Shown: in pieces, positions 52,836-61,987 of the stretch
Layout: each line of letters begins with the position of its first letter
Position numbering within the stretch: the stretch's first letter is position 1
From: Mesorhizobium muleiense
GTDB taxonomy: Bacteria > Pseudomonadota > Alphaproteobacteria > Rhizobiales > Rhizobiaceae
Length of the DNA stretch: 64,000 nucleotides
Direction: 5' to 3'
Assembly (NCBI RefSeq): GCF_900099905.1
Contig: NZ_FNEE01000001.1
Coordinates: forward strand, 483,091-547,090
Notes under the pieces: model-generated
What the model was told of the DNA's origin: nothing
Seen by the model: the letters and a program-made list of their open reading frames with translations, nothing else
The model's database searches: none
Program-made: the position numbers and the translations under genes

Positions 52836-52838
52836 ACC

Positions 52839-55484
52839 CTACGCCAGCGTGCGCTCAATGATGTCGCGCAAATCGGCCGACAGGTTCTCGGTATTGGCAA
52901 TCGAAAGCAGCGCTTCCCTTGCCTTGCCCTGCCGGGCAGGTTCCAGGGATCGCCATGATCTGAGTGCCGTCGCCAGCCTGGCGGCCAATTGCGGGTTGCG
53001 CTTTTCGACCTGCAGGACCGTTTCGACGAAAAACCGGTAGCCTTCGCCGTCGGCGCGATGGAAGCCGGTCTGGTTGGCGCTGGAAAACGTGCCGACGAGC
53101 GAGCGCACTCGGTTCGGGTTGGCCATCGAGAAGGCCGGGTGGCCGGTCAGGGCGCGCACTGCATGAATGGTTTGCGGGCCCGGCACGCTGGCCTGGATAT
53201 GGAACCATTTGTCCATCACCAGCGGATCGGTCGCATATTTCGCTTCGAACTCCGCCAGCGCCTTGACCGTCTCGGGCGAACCGTTATGGCGCAGCGCAAG
53301 CACGCTCAATGCGGCGGCCCGGTCGGTCATGTTGGTCGCGGACTGGAAATGCCGGGCCGCAAGCGCCGCACCTCCATGCAGCAGCGAAAGATAGTCGAGC
53401 AAGGTGTTGCGCAGCGCCCGGCGACCGGCGCTTGCCGCATCAGGACTGAAAGCGTCCTTGTCGGTCAGTCGATCGTAGAGGTCGGAGAATATCTCGCGAT
53501 TCGCCTCGGCGATCGCGACCGTCAGCGCCTCGCGGGCCGAGAAAATAGCATCGGGGTCGATGTTCTTGCCGATGTCACGGGCGATATCGGCTTCGCTTGG
53601 AAGCGCCAGGGCCAGCGCCCGATAGGCCGGTTCGAGTGTCTCGTCGCCGGCTATTTTGCCGGCAAGCTCGATCAACCGCGATGCGAAACCGGGCTGCTTG
53701 CCGTCAAGGACCTGGCGGAAGGTGGATATCAGAGCCTCGGTCAAAAGCGTGTTGAACGCCTGCCAGCGCGAGAAGGTATCGTTGTCATGGCCAGCAAGGA
53801 AGAACTGATCGTCGGCCCTCTGCTCGACGGAAAGCGTCACCGGCGCCGAGAAGCCGCGGTTGAGCGACATCGCCGGGCGCTCAGTGACGCCCGAGAAGCG
53901 CACCATGTGCCGGCGCTTGCGGATATGGATGACACCGTCCTCGACGCTGGCGCCCTCGACGCCGCCATATTCTATCGCTTTGCCGTCGGTGCCGACCAGG
54001 CTGAAGGCCAGCGGAATATGCATCAGGCGCTTGCGGCTTTCGGACGGCGTTGGCGGCACCGACTGTTCGATCTCGAGCGTGAATTCCTGGGCCGCCGCAT
54101 TGTGCGTCGAACTGATGGTCAGATTGGGCGTGCCGGCCTGATGGTACCACAGCGAAAATTGCGCGAGGTCGCGCCCGGACACATCCTCGAACACCTTGAT
54201 GAAGTCCTCGATGGTTGCAGCCTCGCCGTCATGGCGCTCGAAATAGAGATCCATGCCGGCCCGGAACGTCTCGGCGCCGAGAATGGTGCGGATCATGCGC
54301 ACCACTTCCGAGCCCTTTTCGTAGACTGTCGCCGTGTAGAAATTATTGATCTCGCGGTAGCGGCGCGGTCGCACCGGATGCGCCAGCGGTCCCTGGTCTT
54401 CGGGAAACTGATGTGCCTTGAGCGTGCGCACTTCGGCGATGCGTTTCACCGCTCGCGAGCGTTGGTCGGCGGAGAATTCGTGATCGCGGAAAACCGTCAG
54501 CCCTTCCTTCAGGCAAAGCTGGAACCAGTCACGGCAAGTGATTCTGTTGCCGGTCCAATTGTGGAAATACTCATGCGCGATGATCGCCTCGATATTGGCG
54601 AAATCGGCGTCCGTTGCGGTCTCCTGGTCGGCCAGCACATACTTGTCGTTGAAGATGTTGAGGCCCTTGTTCTCCATCGCGCCCATGTTGAAGTCGGACA
54701 CGGCGACGATGTTGAAGACGTCGAGGTCGTATTCGCGGCCGAACGCTTCCTCGTCCCATTTCATCGACCGTTTCAGGGCGTCCATGGCGTAGCCGGCGAG
54801 CCGCTCCTTGCCCGGCTCGACAAAGATGCCGAGCTCGACCACGCGGCCGGACAATGTGACGAAGCTGTCCGCGACCTTGCCGAGAGCCCCCGCCACAAGG
54901 GCGAACAGATAGGACGGCTTGGGGAAGGGGTCGTGCCAGACTGCATAGTGCCAGCCGTCGGCAAGTTCGCCGCTGCCAGCCGGGTTGCCGTTGGAAAGAA
55001 GCAGTGGCGCCTCGTGGTGCGGCGCCTCGATGCGCACCGTATAGACCGACAGGATATCCGGACGATCGAGAAAATAGGTGATGCGCCGAAAGCCCTCGGC
55101 CTCGCATTGCGTGCAATAGACGTTGCTCGAGCGATAGAGGCCCATCAGGGCTTCGTTGTGCGCCGGCGCCAGCTCGGTTTCGATCAGCAGCTGGAAGCGG
55201 GCTGCTGTAGGCGGCGTGGTGATCGTCAATTGATCGGGCGTGGCGAAAAAATCGGCCGGCGCAAGTGTCTGGCCGTCGATTGCGATGCGGCTGAGCGTCA
55301 GGCCATCGCCGTCCAGCACCAGCGGCATTGACGCCGCTACGCCGTCGCGGCGCTCGACCGTCAGCACGGCGATGAGGCGCGTGGCTTCCGGCGACAGCCG
55401 GAAAGTCAGGCCGGTTTCCGGAATGAGATAGTCGGTGGGGCGATAGTCTTCGAGCTTGAAGACCTGGCCGGTGTCCGTGCGCAT
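52839..55484 (-). CDS. pepN: Aminopeptidase N (M1 family)
   Basis: An 881-residue zinc metallo-aminopeptidase that removes N-terminal residues from peptides. The zinc site is HEYFHNWTGNR (His, Glu, His), with the second Glu downstream in LKEGLTVFRDHEF. The substrate exopeptidase motif GAMENKG precedes it. The N-terminal beta domain (1-190) and C-terminal helical domain (about 550-881) match the E. coli PepN layout. It lies upstream of pleC on the same strand, separated by an inverted-repeat element. Length fits the family. Confidence 0.95.
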   Translation of the reverse strand: MRTDTGQVFKLEDYRPTDYLIPETGLTFRLSPEATRLIAVLTVERRDGVAASMPLVLDGDGLTLSRIAIDGQTLAPADFFATPDQLTITTPPTAARFQLLIETELAPAHNEALMGLYRSSNVYCTQCEAEGFRRITYFLDRPDILSVYTVRIEAPHHEAPLLLSNGNPAGSGELADGWHYAVWHDPFPKPSYLFALVAGALGKVADSFVTLSGRVVELGIFVEPGKERLAGYAMDALKRSMKWDEEAFGREYDLDVFNIVAVSDFNMGAMENKGLNIFNDKYVLADQETATDADFANIEAIIAHEYFHNWTGNRITCRDWFQLCLKEGLTVFRDHEFSADQRSRAVKRIAEVRTLKAHQFPEDQGPLAHPVRPRRYREINNFYTATVYEKGSEVVRMIRTILGAETFRAGMDLYFERHDGEAATIEDFIKVFEDVSGRDLAQFSLWYHQAGTPNLTISSTHNAAAQEFTLEIEQSVPPTPSESRKRLMHIPLAFSLVGTDGKAIEYGGVEGASVEDGVIHIRKRRHMVRFSGVTERPAMSLNRGFSAPVTLSVEQRADDQFFLAGHDNDTFSRWQAFNTLLTEALISTFRQVLDGKQPGFASRLIELAGKIAGDETLEPAYRALALALPSEADIARDIGKNIDPDAIFSAREALTVAIAEANREIFSDLYDRLTDKDAFSPDAASAGRRALRNTLLDYLSLLHGGAALAARHFQSATNMTDRAAALSVLALRHNGSPETVKALAEFEAKYATDPLVMDKWFHIQASVPGPQTIHAVRALTGHPAFSMANPNRVRSLVGTFSSANQTGFHRADGEGYRFFVETVLQVEKRNPQLAARLATALRSWRSLEPARQGKAREALLSIANTENLSADLRDIIERTLA

Positions 55485-55639
55485 TCCGTTGGTTTTCCTG
55501 TCGATTCCCGCAGCGGCAGGTGAGTCCGCTGGTCGAAGAAATGTGAAGCACGCGCTCTTTACACGAAACCGTCACTCGACAAAACTGGCGCAGCGCCTAT
55601 TTCAGGCACTCGTTTTCCAATCATCGTCGTGAGGTATCG

Positions 55640-57946
55640 ATGACCGTCGTCACACCGAAATTCGGCATGGGCGCCTCTGTGCTGCGTCGCGAGGACCAGG
55701 CCTTCCTAAAGGGTCTCGGTCGCTATACGGACGACATCCAGCCGGCCGGCCTCCTGCACGGCTATGTCCTGCGCTCGCCAGTGGCCAAGGCAAGCTTCAC
55801 CCTCGGTTCGACCGAGGCGGCCAAGGCGGCATCTGGCGTCCATCTGGTGCTGACCGGTGCTGATCTTGCTCATCTCGGCAAGCTGAAATCCGGCGTCATG
55901 CAGAGGCAGCCGGACGGCACCAAGGCGCCGACCCGCGACATTCCGGTCCTTTGCCGCGACCGGGTCAATTATGTCGGCGACGCCGTCGCCTTCGTCGTCG
56001 CAGACAGCCGCGCGCTGGCGCAGGACGCGGCCGAACTGATCGAGGTCGAATACGAGGGCGAAGATGCCGCGTCCGGCACCGCCACGGCGCTTGACGAAGG
56101 CACGCCGCTGGTCTGGCCGGAACTCGGCTCCAACCGCGCCTTCAGCTATCACATCGGCGACAAGGCGAAGACCGCGGCGGCATTCGCCAGGGCGGCGTAT
56201 GTCACCCGCATCGAATTCATCAACAACCGGCTGGTCTGCAACTACATGGAGCCGCGTTCGGCGATCGGCGAGTGGAACACGCAGGAGAACCGCTTCGTGC
56301 TGACCACAGGCTCGCAGGGCGTGCATTCCATGCAGTACATCCTGGCCGACATATTCAAGATCAAGAAGAACCAGCTGCGCGTCATCACGCCGGATGTCGG
56401 CGGCGGCTTCGGGCCGAAAAGCTTCGTCTATCGCGAGCATCCGCTGGTGCTGGAGGCCGCCAGGCGCCTTGGCCGCCCGGTGAAATGGGCCGGCGACCGC
56501 ACCGAGCATTTCCTCACCGACGCGCAAGGCCGCGACAATGTCGTGACCGCCGAGATGGCTATGGACAAGGACGGCCGCTTTCTCGGCATGAAGGTCGATC
56601 TCCTCGCCAATATCGGCGCCTATATCTCGCAATACGGCCCGTTCATCCCCTATATCGGCGTCACCATGTCGACCGGCGTCTACGACATCCAGGCGCTCGA
56701 CGTTTCGGTGACCGGCCTCTACACCAACACTTGCCCGGTCGATGCCTACCGCGGCGCCGGCCGTCCGGAAGCGGCATTCCTGCTGGAAAAGCTCGTCGAC
56801 GCCTGCGCCCACGATCTGGGCTTGCCAGTCGAAGAGATCCGCCGGCGCAATTTCATCAGGCCCGAGCAGTTCCCATACCGCACGCAGACCGACCGCCTCT
56901 ATGATACCGGCGAATTCGCAGGCCATATGGACCGCGCCATCGAACAAGCGGAGTGGCAGGCGTTTCCGGAGCGACTGGCGCAGTCGAAGGCGGAAGGCAA
57001 AATCCGCGGCATCGGCATGGCGACTTATATCGAGGCCTGTGCTTTTCCCGGCTCCGAACCGGCCTTTGTCGAATTGAACGGCGACGGCACGGTGACGCTG
57101 AAGATCGGCACCCAGACCAACGGGCAGGGGCATGCGACCGCCTATGCGCAGTTCCTCTCGGAAAAGCTTCATCTCGACATCGGCAAGATTCATGTCCGCC
57201 AGGGCGACACCGACGAGCTGAAGGCCGGCGGTGGCACCGGCGGCTCGCGCTCCATTCCGCTTGGCGGTGTATCTGCTTCTCGCGCCGGCGAGGATCTGGC
57301 CATCAAGATCAGGCGCATCGCCGCCGATGAGCTGGAAGCCTCGGCCGACGATATCGAATTGTCCAACGGCGTTGCCCGCATCGTCGGCACCGACCGCACG
57401 ATCGATTTTTCGAGCATCGCCAAGGCCGCCAAGAACCCGGACGATCTCAAGGGCTTTGGCGAGTTCGTGCAGGACGAATGCACCTATCCGAACGGCACCC
57501 ACATCTGCGAGGTCGAGATCGATCCCGACACCGGCGTGACGGAAATTGTCCGCTATACGATCGTCGACGATTTCGGCGTCACCGTGAACCCTGTGCTGCT
57601 GGCCGGCCAGGTGCATGGCGGCGTCGTCCAGGGCATCGGCCAGGCGCTGACCGAGAACACGGTCTATGACGAGGACGGGCAGCTGTTGACGGCAAGCTTC
57701 ATGGACTATGCCATGCCGCGCGCCGACGATTTGCCGTTCTTCCATTTCGAGACCCGCAACGTGCCCTCGACCACCAATGCGCTCGGCATCAAGGGGGCAG
57801 GCGAGGCGGGCACGATCGGAGCGACGCCGGCCGCGCTCAACGCGGTGACGGATGCGCTCTATCGCGCCTACGGCATCAGGCACATCGACATGCCAGCAAC
57901 GCCGGCGCGCATCTGGGCGGCGATCCAGGAAGCAGCTGCCAAGTGA
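55640..57946 (+). CDS. Molybdopterin-binding subunit of the xanthine dehydrogenase/CO dehydrogenase family (form II), solitary
   Basis: A 768-residue molybdenum hydroxylase large subunit. It has the first binding domain (MGASVLRREDQAFLKGLGRY region), the second with DVGGGFGPKSFVYREH, the AYRGAGRPEA form II motif rather than the CO-dehydrogenase AYRCSFR, and the catalytic glutamate in GIKGAGEAGTIG. Such subunits oxidise aldehydes, N-heterocycles or similar compounds with FAD and [2Fe-2S] subunits. Neither of these is adjacent: the neighbours are pepN and an EamA transporter. The transporter start overlaps its stop by 4 bases. Confidence 0.88.
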   Translation: MTVVTPKFGMGASVLRREDQAFLKGLGRYTDDIQPAGLLHGYVLRSPVAKASFTLGSTEAAKAASGVHLVLTGADLAHLGKLKSGVMQRQPDGTKAPTRDIPVLCRDRVNYVGDAVAFVVADSRALAQDAAELIEVEYEGEDAASGTATALDEGTPLVWPELGSNRAFSYHIGDKAKTAAAFARAAYVTRIEFINNRLVCNYMEPRSAIGEWNTQENRFVLTTGSQGVHSMQYILADIFKIKKNQLRVITPDVGGGFGPKSFVYREHPLVLEAARRLGRPVKWAGDRTEHFLTDAQGRDNVVTAEMAMDKDGRFLGMKVDLLANIGAYISQYGPFIPYIGVTMSTGVYDIQALDVSVTGLYTNTCPVDAYRGAGRPEAAFLLEKLVDACAHDLGLPVEEIRRRNFIRPEQFPYRTQTDRLYDTGEFAGHMDRAIEQAEWQAFPERLAQSKAEGKIRGIGMATYIEACAFPGSEPAFVELNGDGTVTLKIGTQTNGQGHATAYAQFLSEKLHLDIGKIHVRQGDTDELKAGGGTGGSRSIPLGGVSASRAGEDLAIKIRRIAADELEASADDIELSNGVARIVGTDRTIDFSSIAKAAKNPDDLKGFGEFVQDECTYPNGTHICEVEIDPDTGVTEIVRYTIVDDFGVTVNPVLLAGQVHGGVVQGIGQALTENTVYDEDGQLLTASFMDYAMPRADDLPFFHFETRNVPSTTNALGIKGAGEAGTIGATPAALNAVTDALYRAYGIRHIDMPATPARIWAAIQEAAAK

Positions 57947-58893
57947 ACCCGACGGACCATCCCGGCGGGCACAACACGCTGACCGGGATCATGCTCAAGA
58001 TCGTCTCGGTGGCGGTCTTCGTCGCCATGTCGTCCTGCATCAAGGCGGCGGGCACGGTGCCGGCGGGCCAGATCGTCTTCTTCCGCTCGTTCTTTGCCAT
58101 CTTTCCGATCGTCGTCTTCCTGGCCTTTCAGGGAAAGCTTGGCACCGCGTTTTCGACCAAGCGCCCGCTCAACCACATTGCGCGTGGCGTTGTCGGCGTC
58201 TGCGCCATGGGGCTCGGCTTCTTCGCGCTGATTCGGCTGCCGCTGCCGGAAGCGATCGCGCTGAACTACGCACAGCCGCTGCTGGTGGTGGTGTTCAGTT
58301 CGATCTTCCTCGGCGAAGCGATCCGCGTCTATCGCTGGAGCGCGGTTGCGGTCGGACTGGTCGGGGTGCTGGTCATCTCATGGCCGGAACTGACGCTGCT
58401 GGGTTCGGGCGCAGCACTCGGCGATCAGGAGGTGCTTGGCGTCATCGCCGCACTGCTCGCGGCAGCGATCTCGGCCGTCGCCATGCTGCTGGTGCGCAAC
58501 CTCGTCCAGAGCGAGCCGACGGCAACCATCGTGCTGTGGTTTTCGGTGACGGCGAGCCTTCTGGCCTTGCTGTCGCTGCCGTTTGGCTGGCAGGCGCTGA
58601 CACCGGCGCAGGCGGGCCTGCTCATTGCTGCAGGCTTTTGCGGCGGGCTCGCCCAGATTCTGATGACGGCGGCCTATCGCCATGCCGAGGCCTCGGTCGT
58701 GGCGCCTTTCGAATACACGTCGATGCTGCTTGGCATCGTTGTCGGCTATCTCGCCTTCGGCGACGTCCCGACGGTTCATATGCTCATCGGTGGCGTGATC
58801 GTCGTTGCCGCCGGCATCTTCATCATCTGGCGCGAGCGCCAGCTTGGCCTCGAACGCGCCCGCACCCGCCAGGCGACCCCACCGCAAGGATGA
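57943..58893 (+). CDS. EamA/DMT-family permease
   Basis: A 316-residue drug/metabolite transporter with ten hydrophobic helices in two EamA halves (about 12-140 and 165-295), each ending in a short GVIVVAAGI-like helix. It starts at a GTG that overlaps the upstream stop (GTGA), so it is coupled to the molybdopterin subunit gene. It may move the substrate or product of that enzyme. Substrate cannot be predicted. It converges on the XRE gene with no space between the stops (58893/58894). Confidence 0.85.
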   Translation: MNPTDHPGGHNTLTGIMLKIVSVAVFVAMSSCIKAAGTVPAGQIVFFRSFFAIFPIVVFLAFQGKLGTAFSTKRPLNHIARGVVGVCAMGLGFFALIRLPLPEAIALNYAQPLLVVVFSSIFLGEAIRVYRWSAVAVGLVGVLVISWPELTLLGSGAALGDQEVLGVIAALLAAAISAVAMLLVRNLVQSEPTATIVLWFSVTASLLALLSLPFGWQALTPAQAGLLIAAGFCGGLAQILMTAAYRHAEASVVAPFEYTSMLLGIVVGYLAFGDVPTVHMLIGGVIVVAAGIFIIWRERQLGLERARTRQATPPQG

Positions 58894-59706
58894 TCAGGAC
58901 GGCTCGGCCCGCTCGTTCGCCAATCGCACCAGCACGGTCCTTGTCTGCTCATCGGCGGGGAAAAAAGATTCGATCGCCAGTTCCGACAGCGTCACGTCGA
59001 GCGGCGTGCCGAACACGGTGATGGTGCTGATGAACGACAGCACGGCATCGCCATGCGCAAGCCGCAGCGGGTGCACGATCGCGTTCGGCTCGACCGGCAC
59101 CGGCCGTGCGCCGTTCAGGCCGGACGGATAGGTCCGAAGCTCGCGCTCCAGTTCGACCAGAACCGGGTCGCCAGTGGCGTCGTTCTGGTGTTTCAGCCGG
59201 TCGAGAAGATGCGCGCGCCATTCGGCCAGGTTGACGATGCGCGGCGCGACGCCACCCGGGTGCAGGCTGAGCCGCAGCACGTTGACCGGCGGCTTCAGCA
59301 AGGAAGGCTCGGCGACGTTGGCGAGGAACGGGCCGATGGCGGCGTTTGCCGACACCAGGTTCCAGTGCCGGTCGACAGCCAGAGCCGGGAAGGGTTCGTG
59401 ACCCTTGAGCACGATCTCGACCGCCGCCATCGCCGGCGCTAGCGAGGCATCGGTGAGCGGACGCTCGCTGAAGCTGGGGGCAAAGCCTGCGGCCAGCAGG
59501 AGCTGGTTGCGCTGCCTCAACGGGATCGACAGCTGCTCGGCCAGATGCAGCACCATGTCGCGCGAGGGCGCCGCGCGGCCGCTTTCCACGAAACTCAGAT
59601 GCCGCTGCGAGATTTCGGCTTCCATGGCGAGATCGAGCTGGCTCATGCGCCGGCGCGTGCGCCATTCGCGAATGAGGCTGCCGGCGGAAGTCTGGGTTGC
59701 GGTCAT
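58894..59706 (-). CDS. XRE-family regulator with MmyB-like ligand domain
   Basis: A 270-residue regulator. An N-terminal helix-turn-helix (about 10-65) contains MSQLDLAMEAEISQRHLSFV followed by ESGRAAPSRDMVLHLAEQL. The C-terminal domain (about 90-265) is of the MmyB-like PAS-type ligand-binding kind, with HEPFPALAVDRHWNLVSANA and NLAEWRAHLLDRL. The start at 59706 gives MTATQTSAGSLIREWRTRRR. Fatty-acid binding is known for MmyB relatives; here the ligand is unknown. It lies upstream of nothing on its strand, and a 203-bp inverted-repeat element separates it from the uracil glycosylase gene. Confidence 0.85.
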   Translation of the reverse strand: MTATQTSAGSLIREWRTRRRMSQLDLAMEAEISQRHLSFVESGRAAPSRDMVLHLAEQLSIPLRQRNQLLLAAGFAPSFSERPLTDASLAPAMAAVEIVLKGHEPFPALAVDRHWNLVSANAAIGPFLANVAEPSLLKPPVNVLRLSLHPGGVAPRIVNLAEWRAHLLDRLKHQNDATGDPVLVELERELRTYPSGLNGARPVPVEPNAIVHPLRLAHGDAVLSFISTITVFGTPLDVTLSELAIESFFPADEQTRTVLVRLANERAEPS

Positions 59707-59766
59707 GGGCGCATGACTAGGCCGGCCGCAGATGCATTTCAATTACCGGGAGGTTATAGCGCCGCT

Positions 59767-59969
59767 CTTCCCTTCTCCCCCTTGTGGGAGAAGGTGGCCG
59801 AGCGAAGCTCGGTCGGATGAGGGGTGTTCCAGCTTGGCGAACACCCTCATCCAAGTCGAGAAGCTGGCGCACGGCGACAGAATCACCCGCGCCTCATTTC
59901 TTTCAACACCCCTCAACCGTCTTGGCGCTACGCGCCAATCCACCTTCTCCCACAAGGGGAGAAGGGAAG
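59767..59969. repeat. Inverted-repeat element, 203 bp (CTTCCCTTCTCC-type ends)
   Basis: Ends are inverted repeats of 31 and 30 bp (59767-59797 and 59940-59969) that differ by one inserted C. Inside, GGATGAGGGGTGTTC pairs with GAACACCCTCATCC and GGCGCTACGCGCC is a second palindrome. The architecture parallels that of the 178-bp element at 52658-52835, but the sequence is different. No protein is encoded. Confidence 0.8.
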
Positions 59970-59980
59970 ACGCGCCACCC

Positions 59981-60868
59981 TCAACCCAGCGCCCGAAGCT
60001 TCGCCTTCACTTCAAGGAAATCCCGCCACGCCAGCTTCTTGTGCGCGGGGGTTCGCAAGAGATACGCCGGATGAAGCGTTGGCATGGCGGGGATGGCAAT
60101 GCCGGCGGCGGTCGTGTGGACGCGCCAGTTGCCGCGCAGCCGCAGGATGCCCTCTGTGGTGTTGAGAAGGGTGCTTGCCGAGGGGCCGCCCAAATTGACC
60201 AGCACCTTCGGATTGACCAGCTCGATCTGCCGTTCGATGAACGGCCGGCAGATCTCGGTCTCGTGCGGCGTCGGCGTGCGGTTGCCCGGTGGCCGCCAGG
60301 GAATCACATTGGCGATGTAGGCCGAGGTCCGGTCGAGGCAGATCGCGGCCAGCATCCGGTCGAGCAGCCGGCCCGAGCGGCCGACGAACGGCAATCCTTC
60401 GATGTCCTCGTCGCGCCCGGGTGCCTCGCCGACCAGCATCACCGCGGCATTCGGATTGCCATCGGCGAACACCAGGTTCTTGGCGGTGAATTTGAGGTTG
60501 CAGCCGTCGAATGCCGCCATGTGCTGGCGAAGTTCGTCCAGGGTTGCCGCCGTCGTCGCCAGGTGTCGCGCCAATGCCGCTTGCTGCTCGTCGGGCACTG
60601 TCGCCGTACCGGACGGCGCGCGCACCGCCGGCGCCGCAGCTTGCCTTTCGCCCATTCCGGCGCGTGACAGGCTTGTCGAGCGTGGCAGCGCTGCGTTCTC
60701 ACCGGTTGGCGGCGTAACTGTCGCTGGCCCCCGCTCAGGCGGCTTTGACGCAGCCTCGGCAAACCTGTTCAGCGGCTCCTCTTCGAGCGCTTCATCGACG
60801 CCGGCGCTGGCGTAGAAGGCCAGCAGCTCCGCAATATCAGGTCGGTTGTCTCGGGAAACGGCAGTCAT
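59981..60868 (-). CDS. Uracil-DNA glycosylase, family-4-like, with few cysteines
   Basis: A 295-residue DNA repair enzyme. Residues 1-110 are a variable Pro/Ala-rich N-terminus; the glycosylase domain (about 115-290) has GEAPGRDEDIEGLPFVGRSG (motif A), IANVIPWRPPGNR and the HPAYLLR motif B. The [4Fe-4S] cluster of classical family 4 needs four cysteines; here I see only GCNL (before motif A) and EICRPF. This suggests the cluster is absent or altered. The ATG at 60868 gives the conserved MTAVSRDNRPDIAELLAFYA start. It removes uracil from DNA if active. Confidence 0.8.
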   Translation of the reverse strand: MTAVSRDNRPDIAELLAFYASAGVDEALEEEPLNRFAEAASKPPERGPATVTPPTGENAALPRSTSLSRAGMGERQAAAPAVRAPSGTATVPDEQQAALARHLATTAATLDELRQHMAAFDGCNLKFTAKNLVFADGNPNAAVMLVGEAPGRDEDIEGLPFVGRSGRLLDRMLAAICLDRTSAYIANVIPWRPPGNRTPTPHETEICRPFIERQIELVNPKVLVNLGGPSASTLLNTTEGILRLRGNWRVHTTAAGIAIPAMPTLHPAYLLRTPAHKKLAWRDFLEVKAKLRALG

Positions 60869-60931
60869 GCTTTCACATTCAGTCGCGCGGCAGGAATTTG
60901 CAACATCGTGATTGGCGCGATGCTTCATGAT

Positions 60932-60989
60932 TTCGTCATCCAGAGCCTCAGCGACGTCGCTTCGCTCCTGCTTCGCCCTGGATGACGAA
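60932..60989. repeat. Palindromic TTCGTCATCC-type repeat
   Basis: TTCGTCATCCAG (60932-60943) pairs with CTGGATGACGAA (60978-60989). The loop carries the repeated GCGACGTCGCTTCGC and CTGCTTCGCC segments typical of alphaproteobacterial intergenic palindromes. It lies between the exported-protein stop and the uracil glycosylase start. Confidence 0.7.
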
Positions 60990-60994
60990 GTGGT

Positions 60995-61639
60995 TCAGCT
61001 CGACGGTATACGCGGATCCTGCACCAGATAGAACGTCCAGCGTGGTGTGTAGTCGGTGATCAGGTAATCGAATTTTGCCGTCTTCAGCGGGTCGATCTTG
61101 CCGCTCTTGAACAGCAGCCGGTCATAGGGTTCGAAGTCGCGATCGAAATCGGCAAAGCTGCTCGACCAGATGTTGTCAGGCCTCTTGTTGCGCTGGTCGA
61201 ACGACAGGCCGTCGCCGAACACGCTCGGCCGGTGGAGTATCTCCTGGAGCTCGAACTGGAACTCGACCCAGGCCTGGCCGCTGTTGTTGAGCACGTCGAT
61301 GCGCATATACATGAGGCCGTTGGCAAATTGGCCCGCAGTGCCGAAGGGGTGGATCGGCTTCGTCGTGCGGATCGTCAGTGTCACAGGTGTCGCCGAATTC
61401 AACTCTTCGGTGATGACAAGCGGGTCCTCCTTTGTCCCGATGCCCGAGGCGCTGGTGATGCGGAAGCCGCCCAGCTCGTCGGAAAAGGAGTAGGCTCCGG
61501 CCACCCAGACCCTTTGCGGCTCGGCGCGGGCGCCAACGGACGCCAGCGGCAAAAGGGCCAAAACGAGCGCCCGGCAAATCCGTCCGGGCGACGAAAAAAA
61601 GCGCGTCGATGAAAAGCCGGATGGCCCGTATGTGCGCAT
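60995..61639 (-). CDS. Exported conserved protein, function unknown
   Basis: A 214-residue protein with a signal peptide (about 15-40, ending ARA). The mature part is beta-rich: AGAYSFSDELGGFRITSASG, then TPVTLTIRTTKPIHPFGTAG, and MRIDVLNNSGQAWVEFQFEL. The MRIDVLNNSG segment resembles an immunoglobulin-like fold. No cysteines are seen in the mature part. The function and any partner are unknown. It lies between the uracil glycosylase gene and a 348-bp gap upstream of ETF-QO. Confidence 0.6.
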   Translation of the reverse strand: MRTYGPSGFSSTRFFSSPGRICRALVLALLPLASVGARAEPQRVWVAGAYSFSDELGGFRITSASGIGTKEDPLVITEELNSATPVTLTIRTTKPIHPFGTAGQFANGLMYMRIDVLNNSGQAWVEFQFELQEILHRPSVFGDGLSFDQRNKRPDNIWSSSFADFDRDFEPYDRLLFKSGKIDPLKTAKFDYLITDYTPRWTFYLVQDPRIPSS

Positions 61640-61987
61640 GGTGCGAAGTATGGCCGATAAGCAAGCCGTCGAACAATTAAAAAAAATCAGGGCAACGGCT
61701 CTCTTTGGACTGGCTTGACCCGGATCGATGTTGGTGGACCCGCAAATCGCGATTTTGTAGTACGATGCGCGGCCTTTTTGACGAAATCGGCATTGTCACG
61801 TCAGCGCCGGTTTCGCGTCGCGAATTGATGCGCTATGCAGCGGATAAGCCAGCAAGATGCGCAAATGCGCTCGCATGACCCCAAAAAGTGAAATCACTTT
61901 TTGGAAAGGATCATGCGAAAATAAAAGTTGCCAGAGTGTCCTTTGCGCGTCCAATGGGCGCGCGGCACTCTGGGCAGTGAGGGGTTG
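61640..61987. other. Intergenic region before the ETF-QO gene
   Basis: This divergent region of 348 bp holds an AT tract (61675-61690), a possible short frame at 61765-61878 without ribosome site, and a full two-hairpin family A repeat (61881-61974). The repeat ends about 14 bases before the ETF-QO start, close to its ribosome site GAGGGG. Confidence 0.5.
61881..61974. repeat. Family A two-hairpin repeat before ETF-QO
   Basis: CCAAAAAGTG-AAAT-CACTTTTTGG (61881-61904) is a perfect 10-bp stem. The linker GGATCATGCGAAAAT follows. Then GCCAGAGTGTCC pairs with GCACTCTGGGC around TTTGCGCGTCC/GGGCGCGCGG (61930-61974). It is the reverse-orientation version of the copy at 77-166. Confidence 0.85.

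Larger units (their letters stand above)
52506..52838. other. Gap between pepN and pleC
   Basis: This gap of 333 bp holds the pleC promoter, a CtrA-like box (52621-52635) and a complete long inverted-repeat element (52658-52835). The pleC side is AT-rich. No gene is supported. Confidence 0.5.

Noticed and set aside
55706..57883. A 725-codon open frame on the minus strand opposite the molybdopterin subunit
   Set aside because: No recognisable domains; the plus-strand protein has complete catalytic motifs over the same stretch.
61765..61878. A possible 37-residue protein starting MRGLFDEIGIVTSAP
   Set aside because: No ribosome site, and the end runs into the family A repeat; too little support.
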